A stretch of DNA of 38,608 bases, taken from Candidatus Omnitrophota bacterium (GTDB lineage Bacteria > Omnitrophota > Gorgyraeia > Gygaellales > Profunditerraquicolaceae). Location: the NCBI GenBank assembly GCA_026387475.1, contig JAPLLN010000050.1, positions 1 to 38,608 of the forward strand. Direction: 5' to 3'. Below the pieces are notes generated by a model, which saw only the letters and a program-made list of their open reading frames with translations, was not told where the DNA came from and ran no database searches. The translations under genes were made by a program, and so were the position numbers. This document shows, piece by piece, positions 16,231 through 23,077 of this stretch. Within the stretch, counting starts at the first letter, position 1. Every line of letters begins with the position of its first letter.

Positions 16231-16849
16231 GGTTTTTTAAGAATCCTTCCATAAATTCCGGCAGAGGCGCGCGTAATTTTACGTTCTTTCCGGTTTGCGG
16301 ATGCAAAAATTCAAGGCCCTCGGCATGCAGACATAACCTCTTGGCCCTTAATTTAAAATCCCTGCGAAAAGCAAAACGGTCATCCCCGACAATAGGATGC
16401 CCGAGATGTTTAAAGTGTATCCTGATCTGATTAGTCCGTCCGGTCTTCGGCTCTGCCTTGATAACCGTAAAATCTTTTTTTCTCTCTATTACTTTATAAC
16501 CCGTAAGGGCGTTCTTACCTTCAATAGGCGCCTTTATTTCCCCGGAATCAGCAGAAACCTGCCCTTGTGTAAAGGCTATGTATGATTTCTTTACCCTTCT
16601 CTGCTTAAACTCCTCCATCATTTTCTCTTCAATAGCCTTACCCTTGGCGTAGATCATCAGGCCGGAGGTCTCTCTATCCAGCCGGTGGCAGGGATGGAGA
16701 CGGTATGCCAAGCCCCTCTCCTTTAAATCATCATTCAGGATGCTTGTCAAAGTGCGCGATTCGTTTTTAGGCGTGGGCACGCTTAATAATCCCGCCGGCT
16801 TATCCACTACGACCAGATAATCGTCCTCGTAAACAATGGGGTTATTCAC
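16223..16849 (-). CDS. RluA-family pseudouridine synthase
   Basis: The 208-residue protein has the RluA catalytic motif HRLDRETSGLMIYAK near residue 54, whose aspartate is the nucleophile. The conserved GRTNQIRIHFKHLGHPIVGD segment lies near residue 137. It lacks an N-terminal S4 RNA-binding domain, so it resembles the short RluA or TruC-like forms. The target uridine in rRNA or tRNA cannot be deduced. The start is a GTG at 16849 overlapping the nadA stop codon by one base. Confidence 0.92.
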   Translation of the reverse strand: MNNPIVYEDDYLVVVDKPAGLLSVPTPKNESRTLTSILNDDLKERGLAYRLHPCHRLDRETSGLMIYAKGKAIEEKMMEEFKQRRVKKSYIAFTQGQVSADSGEIKAPIEGKNALTGYKVIERKKDFTVIKAEPKTGRTNQIRIHFKHLGHPIVGDDRFAFRRDFKLRAKRLCLHAEGLEFLHPQTGKNVKLRAPLPEFMEGFLKNHA

Positions 16850-17772
16850 TATATTATTTCAAGCATCCGGTCAAGCGCGTGTCTTGCGCGCTGGCGGATT
16901 TCATCGGAGACCCTTACCTCTTCCTTCATCTCCTCCAGGGCCCAGAGGATCTTCTCCTGGGTGGTGCGTTTCATATTCGGGCATATCGCCCGCTCGCTTG
17001 CCGCGTAAAATTCTTTAGTCGGATTATCCTTTTTGAGCCGGTAGATAAGGCCGACCTCGGTGCCGACAATAAATTCTTTGGCTTCCGATTCTTTGGCGAA
17101 TTTACCCATCAGGCTCGTCGATAAGACTACATCAGCTAAAGCCACTACCGCAGACAAACATTCAGGATGCACCATTACCTTGGCAAAGGGATGGAACTTT
17201 CTCTCGCGGTTGATATCCTCGGGGAGGATCTTGACGTGCGTAGGGCAATATCCGTTCCAGCTGATGAGTTTTCTGCCGGTTTGTTTCGATGTATAGTCAG
17301 CCAGATATTTATCCGGTATAAAAATAATCTCTTTTTTATCTTTTAAGGCGTTGACCACGGCTACGGCATTGGTAGAAGTGCAGCAGTAATCCAGTTCCGC
17401 TTTTACATCAGCAGATGTATTCACATAACCGACGACTACCGCCTCGGGGTGCTCTTTTTTCAGCTTTCTCACGTCGGCAGCGGTGATCATATTCGCCATG
17501 GGGCATCCGGCGTGGACATCGGGGACGATCACCTTTTTATCCGGCGAGAGTATAGAGGCTGTTTCAGCCATAAAATGCACCCCGCAAAAGACTATGACCT
17601 TAGCGTCGGTCTTGGAGGCAATGCGGCTTAACTCCAAAGAATCGCCGCGGAAATCCGCCACATCCTGGACCTCGGGGAGCTGGTAATTGTGCGCCAGAAT
17701 AACGGCATTGCGCTTCTTCTTAAGCTCTTTGATCTTCTTCTCTAAATCATCGCGGAATATCTTTTTCAACAT
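16849..17772 (-). CDS. nadA: Quinolinate synthase
   Basis: The 307-residue protein is NadA, which condenses iminoaspartate with dihydroxyacetone phosphate to make quinolinate for NAD synthesis. Three cysteines that bind the catalytic [4Fe-4S] cluster are in family positions: FCGVHFMAETA near residue 83, DYCCTSTNA near residue 128 and VHPECLSAV near residue 213. The N-terminal HNYQLPEVQD segment binds substrate. The cluster is oxygen sensitive, which fits an anaerobe. No nadB or nadC lies nearby. The start is one base after the mnmA stop. Confidence 0.96.
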   Translation of the reverse strand: MLKKIFRDDLEKKIKELKKKRNAVILAHNYQLPEVQDVADFRGDSLELSRIASKTDAKVIVFCGVHFMAETASILSPDKKVIVPDVHAGCPMANMITAADVRKLKKEHPEAVVVGYVNTSADVKAELDYCCTSTNAVAVVNALKDKKEIIFIPDKYLADYTSKQTGRKLISWNGYCPTHVKILPEDINRERKFHPFAKVMVHPECLSAVVALADVVLSTSLMGKFAKESEAKEFIVGTEVGLIYRLKKDNPTKEFYAASERAICPNMKRTTQEKILWALEEMKEEVRVSDEIRQRARHALDRMLEII

Positions 17773-17773
17773 C

Positions 17774-18844
17774 TTAATCTAACGCCCTTTCTATTATTCC
17801 TCCGCCTAATACCTTATCCCTGGAGTAGAATACTGCGGACTGGCCCGGGGTAATAGCAAACTGCGGATGCTTAAAGGTTATTTTTAGTTTATTTTTAAAA
17901 GCAACAACCTCTGCGGCTGCTTCTTTGTGATTATACCTTATGCGCACCTTTAAAACAACTTTCTTTTTTATAGGTTTTGCAATAAAATGCGCGTCTTTGA
18001 CCAGGAGTTGTTTCTTTAGAACATCTTCTTTGGCGCCCAGGGTCAATTCATCAGTCTTAGGATCTATCTTGGTTATATAAACCGGATAACCCAAAGCAAC
18101 CCCCAGGCCTTCGCGCTGACCGATGGTATAAAATGCGACACCTTTATGCGAACCGAGCACATTCCCTTTTTTATCCACAATCTCCCCGGGCCTGATTTTA
18201 TCCTTCAGATAGCTTTTGATAAACGGACGGTAATCTACTTCGGGCAAGAAGCATATCTCCTGGCTTCCTACCTTATCCGCCACTGCCAGGCCGAATTTCC
18301 TGGCTAATTCCCTGACTTGTGTCTTAGTGTATCCGCCGAGAGGAAAGATCAAATGTTTAAGCTGATTTTGGCTTAGGCGATAAAGGAAATACGATTGGTC
18401 TTTATGTAAATCTTTGGCTTTCTTGAGTTGGAGGCCGTCTTTGATTTTAGCGATCCTTACATAGTGGCCGGTAGCCAGATATTTAGCATCCAGAGAGAGC
18501 GCTTTTTTAAGCAAATGGTCGAATTTCAGATATTGATTGCAGCGCACGCAAGGGTTAGGCGTGCGGCCGCTGGCGTATTCCGCCAGAAAATCCTTGATCA
18601 CATACTCATTAAGGGCCTTCTGCATATTCAGCACATAATGCTTGATCCCTAATTTATGACAGACACGCCGGGCATCCTCAATTCCCTGAATGCCGCAACA
18701 GGCAGGCTTTTTTCTATCGGCGTCTTTCAGGTTAAAACACATAGTAATACCGATAACCTCATAGCCCTGCTCCTTTAAGAGAGCTGCCGCCACCGAGGAA
18801 TCCACCCCCCCGCTCATCGCCACAACTACACGAATCTTTTTCAT
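17774..18844 (-). CDS. mnmA: tRNA-specific 2-thiouridylase
   Basis: The 356-residue protein is MnmA, which makes 2-thiouridine at the wobble base of Lys, Glu and Gln tRNAs using sulfur from a cysteine desulfurase. The PP-loop SGGVDSSVAA is at residue 10. The catalytic cysteines are in NPCVRCN near residue 97 and SQEICFLPE near residue 193. The C-terminal beta-barrel domain ends in DKVLGGGIIE. The sulfur donor may be the desulfurase encoded at 24068-25246, although that gene is in a different transcription unit. It is five bases downstream of the DUF190 gene. Confidence 0.96.
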   Translation of the reverse strand: MKKIRVVVAMSGGVDSSVAAALLKEQGYEVIGITMCFNLKDADRKKPACCGIQGIEDARRVCHKLGIKHYVLNMQKALNEYVIKDFLAEYASGRTPNPCVRCNQYLKFDHLLKKALSLDAKYLATGHYVRIAKIKDGLQLKKAKDLHKDQSYFLYRLSQNQLKHLIFPLGGYTKTQVRELARKFGLAVADKVGSQEICFLPEVDYRPFIKSYLKDKIRPGEIVDKKGNVLGSHKGVAFYTIGQREGLGVALGYPVYITKIDPKTDELTLGAKEDVLKKQLLVKDAHFIAKPIKKKVVLKVRIRYNHKEAAAEVVAFKNKLKITFKHPQFAITPGQSAVFYSRDKVLGGGIIERALD

Positions 18845-18849
18845 ATAAT

Positions 18850-19179
18850 TTAAGCTCGGTACATAATTACGTTAGCTTTCTCCAACGTAATTAAGCCTTC
18901 TTTTACCATCTTGTCAAACTCGGGGAGGATTTGATTGATCTTTTCTTCGCTATCGACTATCTCTATGACTATGGGCAGATCCTCCGAGAGGCGCAATAAT
19001 TTAGCCGTATGCATATGGCTCTTGCAGCCAAAACCCATAAATCCTTTAATCACGGTTGCTCCCGCCATCCCCCGCTTTTTAGCGAGCAGGACAATTTCTT
19101 CATAAAGCGGCTTCCCATTCCATTTATCGGCTTCTCCGATAAAAATCCTCAACAATTTCCCGTCTGCCGGAATCTTCAT
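18850..19179 (-). CDS. DUF190 family protein
   Basis: The 109-residue protein matches DUF190, a small ferredoxin-like alpha-beta family related to PII proteins. Recognisable segments are RIFIGEADKWNGKPLYEEIV near the N-terminus and AGATVIKGFMGFG near residue 40. DUF190 genes are often found with crcB, and here it lies 16 bases after crcB, under the same fluoride riboswitch, with a good ribosome binding site (GGAGG). A regulatory or accessory role in fluoride export is the natural inference; the biochemical activity is not known to me. Confidence 0.9.
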   Translation of the reverse strand: MKIPADGKLLRIFIGEADKWNGKPLYEEIVLLAKKRGMAGATVIKGFMGFGCKSHMHTAKLLRLSEDLPIVIEIVDSEEKINQILPEFDKMVKEGLITLEKANVIMYRA

Positions 19180-19195
19180 ATTGCCTCCTTTAATA

Positions 19196-19570
19196 TTATA
19201 TTACTTCGCCCAATATTACGCCGATCCTAAAAACTAAAAAACCTACTACCACGCTACTTAATATATTCGCGAATGCCCTAATGGATTCTCCGTCTTTTAT
19301 TAGGTTATTAGTCTCCAGGATAATGGTCGAGAACGTGGTGAAGGCCCCGCAAAACCCGATCATCAACAGAAGCTTTGCGTTAGAATCAAGCAAGAACTTG
19401 TTTTCAGAGACCGACACTAAGAAACCGATTATAAAACAACCGGACAGATTAACCGCCAGAGTCCCGTATGGGAAACTTGTTCCGAAGACCCTGTAGATAA
19501 ACCCGGACAATAAATAACGGGCTAATGTACCTATTGTACCACCGATAACCAGATTAATAAACTTTATCAT
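19196..19570 (-). CDS. crcB: Fluoride ion channel CrcB/Fluc
   Basis: From the ATG at 19570 the protein is 124 residues with four membrane helices. The family motifs are GGTIGTLARYLLSG near residue 9, a FGTSFPYGTLAVNLSGCFIIG segment with the conserved asparagine near residue 40, and GFCGAFTTFST near residue 75. Fluc channels are antiparallel dimers that let fluoride leave the cell. The start at 19570 is nine bases after AAGGAGG, whereas the longer frame from 19624 would translate the riboswitch, so it is rejected. The riboswitch directly upstream confirms the function. Confidence 0.96.
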   Translation of the reverse strand: MIKFINLVIGGTIGTLARYLLSGFIYRVFGTSFPYGTLAVNLSGCFIIGFLVSVSENKFLLDSNAKLLLMIGFCGAFTTFSTIILETNNLIKDGESIRAFANILSSVVVGFLVFRIGVILGEVI

Positions 19571-19585
19571 AAGATCTTCCCTCCT

Positions 19586-19620
19586 TAAAAATAAAAAACC
19601 CCTACTTTTATAAGTAGAGG
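19586..19620 (-). terminator. Intrinsic terminator of the fluoride riboswitch expression platform
   Basis: On the minus strand CCTCTACTT and AAGTAGGGG form a nine-pair stem with a four-base loop, followed by a run of six T and further T-rich sequence. The 5' arm of this stem is the 3' strand of the fluoride aptamer, so aptamer and terminator are mutually exclusive. Fluoride binding should favour read-through into crcB. Confidence 0.85.
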
Positions 19621-19675
19621 TCATCAGCCGGAATTTTTACGGCGGTTCCCTTAGGCGAACCTCATCGCCCTCCCA
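19614..19675 (-). ncRNA. Fluoride riboswitch (crcB motif)
   Basis: The minus strand reads GGCGATGAGGTTCGCC at 19669-19654, then a GC-rich hairpin, then GGCTGATGACCTCTAC ending at 19614. This matches the crcB-motif consensus: the P1 helix with GGCGATG, the GCTGATGACCTC segment, and GAGG in the first loop able to pair with CCTC to make the pseudoknot. Its location directly before crcB and the overlapping terminator support a transcriptional ON switch that responds to fluoride. Confidence 0.93.
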
Positions 19676-19686
19676 AATGTTAATCT

Positions 19687-19714
19687 ATTATATCAAAAAT
19701 TAATTAACGGACAA
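19687..19714 (-). promoter_or_regulatory. Promoter of the fluoride riboswitch operon
   Basis: A perfect TATAAT (19692-19687) lies 16 bases after TTGTCC (19714-19709) on the minus strand. The expected start site is near 19680, just ahead of the aptamer. The promoter falls in the short gap after the ORF6N gene. Confidence 0.7.
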
Positions 19715-19732
19715 GGTAAATTAATGGCTTGA

Positions 19733-20248
19733 TTATGAAGGTTTCTCTATATAGAAGCCCAACGGCCCTTTCTTTTTAATCGGCGGCGGCTCTATTAGTT
19801 CCTTGAGCGCCTTGAAGACTATAAGGAATTGTTTATCGTATTTCTTCTCCAGCTCTTCAATCTTGCGCTTCAGGTTTACGCTGGTCAAAAGCACCCTGCG
19901 CAGCTGAATAAACGCCCGCATAATCTGGATGTTCACGCGTATTGCCCTCTTGCTGCGCAATACGCTGGAAAGCATAGCAACACCTTGTTCGGTGAAAACG
20001 TACGGCAACTTACGCGTACCGCCCCAGCTTGATATGCCATTTTGGCACATCAAGTTCTCGAATTCCTCCCTGGTTAATTGAAACATAAAGTCTTCGGGAA
20101 ACCTGTCAATATTGCGCCTAACCTGACGAGTCAATTGGCCCGTATCTACCTCATACAGTTTCGATAGGTCCCGATCTAACATAACCCTTTTACCTCTGAT
20201 TAATAGAATCTTTGCTGCGACTATATCCACCAAAATACCGTTAGCCAT
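19733..20248 (-). CDS. ORF6N domain-containing protein
   Basis: The 171-residue protein has an N-terminal ORF6N domain over about residues 8 to 95, with the typical RGKRVMLDRDLSKLYEVDTG and FMFQLTREEFENL segments and a TEQGVAMLSSVLRSKRA stretch. The C-terminal third is helical (ELEKKYDKQFLIVFKAL) and likely a coiled coil. ORF6N and KilA-N domains are common in phage antirepressors and in chromosomal genes of unknown role, and probably bind DNA. It has a good ribosome binding site (AGGAGAGG) and stands alone between the structured element and the fluoride operon. Confidence 0.9.
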   Translation of the reverse strand: MANGILVDIVAAKILLIRGKRVMLDRDLSKLYEVDTGQLTRQVRRNIDRFPEDFMFQLTREEFENLMCQNGISSWGGTRKLPYVFTEQGVAMLSSVLRSKRAIRVNIQIMRAFIQLRRVLLTSVNLKRKIEELEKKYDKQFLIVFKALKELIEPPPIKKKGPLGFYIEKPS

Positions 20249-20355
20249 ATTCCCCTCTCCTTTCTACATCAATAGACGAAGAGGATGGCAAAATCTAACG
20301 CAGAAAAACTGTATTAGCGGACTGACGCGGCGCGATTTCGAGCGAATAGATGCTT

Positions 20356-20434
20356 AGTTTTACGGGAGACGCCGGTGAAGCCTCGAGGAGCATATAGCGA
20401 CGAGAGGCAAACCGGCGGCAGGACCCGTAAAACT
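20356..20434. repeat. 79-bp multi-stem palindromic element
   Basis: Three nested inverted repeats share one axis. The outer arms AGTTTTACGGG (20356-20366) and CCCGTAAAACT (20424-20434) match over 11 bases. Inside are GCCGGT (20371-20376) with ACCGGC (20411-20416), and GCCTC (20380-20384) with GAGGC (20404-20408). RNA from either strand would fold into one long hairpin with two internal loops and a loop of about 19 bases. It lies between the cold-shock gene terminator and the ORF6N gene. No frame or T-run explains it. A small RNA, a palindromic intergenic repeat and a mobile-element end are all possible. I saw no second copy in the window. Confidence 0.6.
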
Positions 20435-20436
20435 CC

Positions 20437-20476
20437 CACAAAACAAAGAGGCCCGGAAATTCCTTCCCGAGCCTCT
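20437..20476 (-). terminator. Terminator of the cold-shock gene
   Basis: On the minus strand AGAGGCTCGG and CCGGGCCTCT pair over ten positions with one mismatch around a ten-base loop, followed by the T-rich TTTGTTTTGT. It begins 24 bases after the cold-shock protein stop codon. Confidence 0.8.
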
Positions 20477-20500
20477 AATGTTTGTCTCAACTACCAGGTC

Positions 20501-20701
20501 TTATAGCTTCACTACGTTCTTAGCTTGCTCACCTTTGGGGCCTTTTTCGATCTCGAACTCGACTTCCTGGCCTTCCTCTAAGGTCTTATAGCCATCACCC
20601 GTGATCGCTGTGTGATGCACAAATACATCAGCACCCGATTCAGGAGTAATAAACCCATAACCCTTCTGGTTTGAGAACCACTTTACTTTACCTTTTGCCA
20701 T
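20501..20701 (-). CDS. Cold-shock domain protein, CspA family
   Basis: The 66-residue protein is a single cold-shock domain that binds single-stranded RNA and DNA. RNP1 is present as KGYGFI at residue 14 and RNP2 as VFVHH at residue 26. Length and the aromatic surface match CspA-type proteins, which act as RNA chaperones. It has a strong ribosome binding site (AGGAGG) and its own promoter about 120 bases upstream, with a long structured leader as in many csp genes. Whether it is induced by cold cannot be told from sequence. Confidence 0.95.
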   Translation of the reverse strand: MAKGKVKWFSNQKGYGFITPESGADVFVHHTAITGDGYKTLEEGQEVEFEIEKGPKGEQAKNVVKL

Positions 20702-20750
20702 TACTTACTACCTCCTTTCCTACTATATTTGCAATAGTAAATAACGGCGA

Positions 20751-20787
20751 AAAAAAACCGCAAGGCGGACAACTTATTACCTTACGG
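20751..20787 (-). terminator. Intrinsic terminator inside the cold-shock gene leader
   Basis: In the 5' leader the minus strand has CCGTAAGG (20787-20780) pairing with CCTTGCGG (20765-20758) over eight positions with one G-U pair. Seven T follow (20757-20751), and the start codon lies 50 bases further on. This has the form of an attenuator ahead of the gene rather than an end-of-gene terminator. Confidence 0.6.
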
Positions 20788-20825
20788 CTAAAGCCCTTCC
20801 ACTCCTTATTTACTACTTCTGAAAA

Positions 20826-20853
20826 AGTATACAACAATTATTATATTAGTCAA
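20826..20853 (-). promoter_or_regulatory. Promoter of the cold-shock gene
   Basis: TTGACT (20853-20848) and TATACT (20831-20826) are separated by 16 bases on the minus strand. The predicted start near 20819 gives a 5' leader of about 118 bases. A further small hairpin (TACTAT/ATAGTA, 20719-20739) lies just ahead of the ribosome binding site. Confidence 0.75.
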
Positions 20854-20868
20854 GCGATTATTTGACTT

Positions 20869-21162
20869 TTAAGCCCTGACCTGGTCGACTTTGCTAAGGT
20901 TAAAGTACCCTAACACCTTGACCCGCGCCTTGGATTTACCCACCAGCCAATCATGGTATTTGCCCATAAAACGGTCATGCCGGGCCTTCGCCTTCCATTC
21001 GTAAACCGAAGCGTATTGATCCTTAAAACCATGGCGCTTCATCGTGTAGTAGGCGATAAAACCCTTAGCCTTTTTGGCATAAGCTGCCCACATCCTGGAG
21101 TCTTTGCGGTATTGAGCTACTTCTTTAGGCTTGATCTCGAATAATACTGAATGAATGAACAT
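20869..21162 (-). CDS. Small dimeric alpha-beta barrel protein (ABM-like)
   Basis: The 97-residue protein starts FIHSVLFEIKPKEVAQY and has the pattern of antibiotic biosynthesis monooxygenase/stress-responsive alpha-beta barrel proteins, with GFIAYYTMKRHG in the middle and YEWKAKARHDRFM later. Such proteins are dimers that act on heme, quinones or unknown substrates. It is rich in lysine, arginine and aromatic residues. No catalytic set is clear enough to name a reaction. It is likely monocistronic, with GGGAGGA before the start and a candidate promoter at 21184-21211. Confidence 0.65.
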   Translation of the reverse strand: MFIHSVLFEIKPKEVAQYRKDSRMWAAYAKKAKGFIAYYTMKRHGFKDQYASVYEWKAKARHDRFMGKYHDWLVGKSKARVKVLGYFNLSKVDQVRA

Positions 21163-21163
21163 T

Positions 21164-21180
21164 TATCCTCCCGTAGGATA
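21164..21180 (-). promoter_or_regulatory. Hairpin that could sequester the ribosome binding site
   Basis: The plus strand TATCCTCCCGTAGGATA has six-base arms and a five-base loop. On the transcript the 3' arm contains part of GGGAGGATA just ahead of the ATG at 21162. The ribosome binding site would be partly closed when the hairpin forms. Confidence 0.4.
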
Positions 21181-21183
21181 ATT

Positions 21184-21211
21184 ATTATATACGCGAAAAC
21201 CGTATTTCCAA
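21184..21211 (-). promoter_or_regulatory. Candidate promoter of the alpha-beta barrel gene
   Basis: A perfect TATAAT (21189-21184) lies 16 bases after TTGGAA (21211-21206) on the minus strand. The -35 match is four of six. The start site would be near 21177, so the leader is very short and consists mostly of the hairpin at 21164-21180. Confidence 0.45.
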
Positions 21212-21218
21212 GACAAAT

Positions 21219-23018
21219 TTACCACTGCAGCCTTACTCCGCCTTCAAGCCACCTGCCGGGCTGGGGTATACCCTCGATCTCTTCGTAATCAACGTTGCCT
21301 AAATTAGTCCCTTCAAAAAACACCTGCGAATTCCTGTTAATGTCATAGCTTAGGCGCATGCTAAGCAGAAACCATCCTCCTCTGCCGGGTTTTTTCTTAT
21401 AAACAAAACCCAGCTCCTGCGCCCCGAAAGGAAGATGGAAGATCAGCGCGCTGTTAAACAGATGCTTAGTGTAGTTCGGGCCGTATTTATAGATAAGCCC
21501 CGACTCGTTGATATTCTTATTAACGTAAGTATACCCGGCGTTAAGATCAGCGATCTTATTCAATTTTAGCTTTATGTTGTTTTCAAACCCGAGCACCTTA
21601 TCGCTGGTGATATTCTCCACCTGCCATTTGGCCTGGGACGGAGAATGTTTTACCCAGTCGATCACATCTTTCTCTTGTCTGAAGAAGAATGTCCCGTTAT
21701 AAGCGACACGGGAAGACTTAAAATCATATCCGGCCTGATAATTTAAGGCGCTCTCCGCGCTCAAATTCGCATCACCCAGGGTAGTCGGATCGCTGTAATA
21801 AAGTTCGGTAAACGACGGTATGCGCATACTGCGGGAAACCCCTAGATTAAAAGAATTAAAATCATTCAAGGAATATTTTAACGCGAGCGATCCGGTATTA
21901 ACACCGTCGAATGTGGAAAAATCGTCAAACCTGAACGATGCGCCCAAAGAAAGATTACCCGGCAGGTCCTTGGAATCATCCAGAAATATGCTCTGGTGCT
22001 CGCGAATATGTTTCCCCAGGTTGGAAGAGCGTATTAGTTCCTGCCCGTATTCAAGCCCCAGCCCCGCCTTACCTATAATACCGGCGTCCTTCTGAAAATA
22101 AATATTCGGGGTGAACATATCCGTGCGGTGGTCATTGCGGTAGGTTGAGCGCTGCAGGGTCTTATCCAAAAGGAATTTATCAAAGTGCCTGCGCCAGAGA
22201 AAATTAGGCTTAATAGTAAGGCCTTCTTTTTCCAGGACCAAACCGGTATTTAACAAGAAGGTCTTAGTCCACTCTTTTGATTCGTATTTACTGCCGGGAG
22301 TGTAAAAATCAAACGCGCCGAATTCTTTCTCCTGGTAACCGAAATTCAGATTAAATGCGCCGTTGGGAAGATCGACGCTCGAAGTTAAATTAGAAGTAAA
22401 CTTCCTGAAATCCGTATCCGGCTTAAAACCTCCGGACTGGGCGTTTTCAACCGAAATACGCGCGCCGATATTATTTATCTTATCGCTGGCGCTAAACAGG
22501 ACCGATCCGGTGCGATACTCTCCTCCTTTAAGCTCAAGGAAGAGTTTTCTCTCCTGCGGCTTCTTGACCTGAAAGTTTATAGCGCCCCCCATAGCATCCG
22601 GGCCGAAGACCGATGACCCGGCTCCGGGGATCACTTCAATACGCTCTAGATCCTGGCTGGTAAACGGCAGGTCGGAATTGTGATGCGCGGTCTGCGGGTC
22701 ATTGATGCGCTGGCCCGACAAAAGCATAAGCACGCCCTGAAAGGTCGAGCCTCGCAGAGAGAAATCCGTCTGGATACCTTCCTTTAACGAACGGCTCTGC
22801 AGGTCAACCGGAGTAATGCCCAGGGTCTCGACAGGCGAATCCGCGGGGAGGTCCCCGGCAGTATCGTATCTTACGCTATAGGCGCTGCTTAAATGCACCT
22901 TGGCCTTGCTTACGACAATGGGTTCGAGCTTAAATCCGGAATTATCTTCAGCCGCGACCGGGCCGCAGACAAGGAAGATCAAAATAAAAAATAAACCGTA
23001 TACCCTGTTTTTCAGCAT
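21219..23018 (-). CDS. TonB-dependent outer membrane receptor, probable biotin receptor
   Basis: The 599-residue protein has a signal peptide (residues 1 to about 23), a TonB-box-like EPIVVSK near residue 32, a plug domain with FSLRGSTFQGVLMLLSGQRIND and VFGPDAMGGAINF, and a 22-strand-type barrel ending in an aromatic residue (LQW). Its size is like BtuB. The ligand cannot be told from the protein. However, the promoter is overlapped by a BirA-type operator and birA is the adjacent upstream gene, so biotin or a precursor is the best inference. The ATG at 23018 lacks a ribosome binding site and lies at the predicted transcription start. Confidence 0.9.
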   Translation of the reverse strand: MLKNRVYGLFFILIFLVCGPVAAEDNSGFKLEPIVVSKAKVHLSSAYSVRYDTAGDLPADSPVETLGITPVDLQSRSLKEGIQTDFSLRGSTFQGVLMLLSGQRINDPQTAHHNSDLPFTSQDLERIEVIPGAGSSVFGPDAMGGAINFQVKKPQERKLFLELKGGEYRTGSVLFSASDKINNIGARISVENAQSGGFKPDTDFRKFTSNLTSSVDLPNGAFNLNFGYQEKEFGAFDFYTPGSKYESKEWTKTFLLNTGLVLEKEGLTIKPNFLWRRHFDKFLLDKTLQRSTYRNDHRTDMFTPNIYFQKDAGIIGKAGLGLEYGQELIRSSNLGKHIREHQSIFLDDSKDLPGNLSLGASFRFDDFSTFDGVNTGSLALKYSLNDFNSFNLGVSRSMRIPSFTELYYSDPTTLGDANLSAESALNYQAGYDFKSSRVAYNGTFFFRQEKDVIDWVKHSPSQAKWQVENITSDKVLGFENNIKLKLNKIADLNAGYTYVNKNINESGLIYKYGPNYTKHLFNSALIFHLPFGAQELGFVYKKKPGRGGWFLLSMRLSYDINRNSQVFFEGTNLGNVDYEEIEGIPQPGRWLEGGVRLQW

Positions 23019-23024
23019 ACGGTT

Positions 23025-23052
23025 ATTATAAAAGTTTAGAGCTAATTGTCAA
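23025..23052 (-). promoter_or_regulatory. Consensus promoter of the TonB-dependent receptor
   Basis: Perfect TTGACA (23052-23047) and TATAAT (23030-23025) boxes are separated by 16 bases on the minus strand. Only six bases lie between the -10 box and the ATG at 23018, so transcription should start at or next to the start codon. The -35 box is inside one arm of the BirA-like operator. Confidence 0.85.
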
Positions 23053-23077
23053 CCAATTATTTATTACTGGTTGACAT
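23046..23077. promoter_or_regulatory. BirA-type biotin operator
   Basis: TTGTCAACC (23046-23054) and GGTTGACAT (23069-23077) are inverted half-sites separated by 14 bases. This fits the described BirA operator architecture of TTGTnAACC-like half-sites in inverted orientation with a spacer of about 14 to 16. It overlaps the -35 box of the receptor promoter and the stop codon of birA, whose product has a DNA-binding domain. An alternative reading as a birA terminator is weaker because no T-run follows. Confidence 0.75.

Noticed and set aside
19571-19624. Longer crcB start at 19624
   Set aside because: This extension would translate the riboswitch terminator, and AAGGAGG lies correctly before the ATG at 19570.
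23019-23076. Cobalamin riboswitch before the receptor (BtuB hypothesis)
   Set aside because: Only 58 bases separate the receptor from birA and they hold the promoter and operator, leaving no room for a cobalamin aptamer of about 200 bases.
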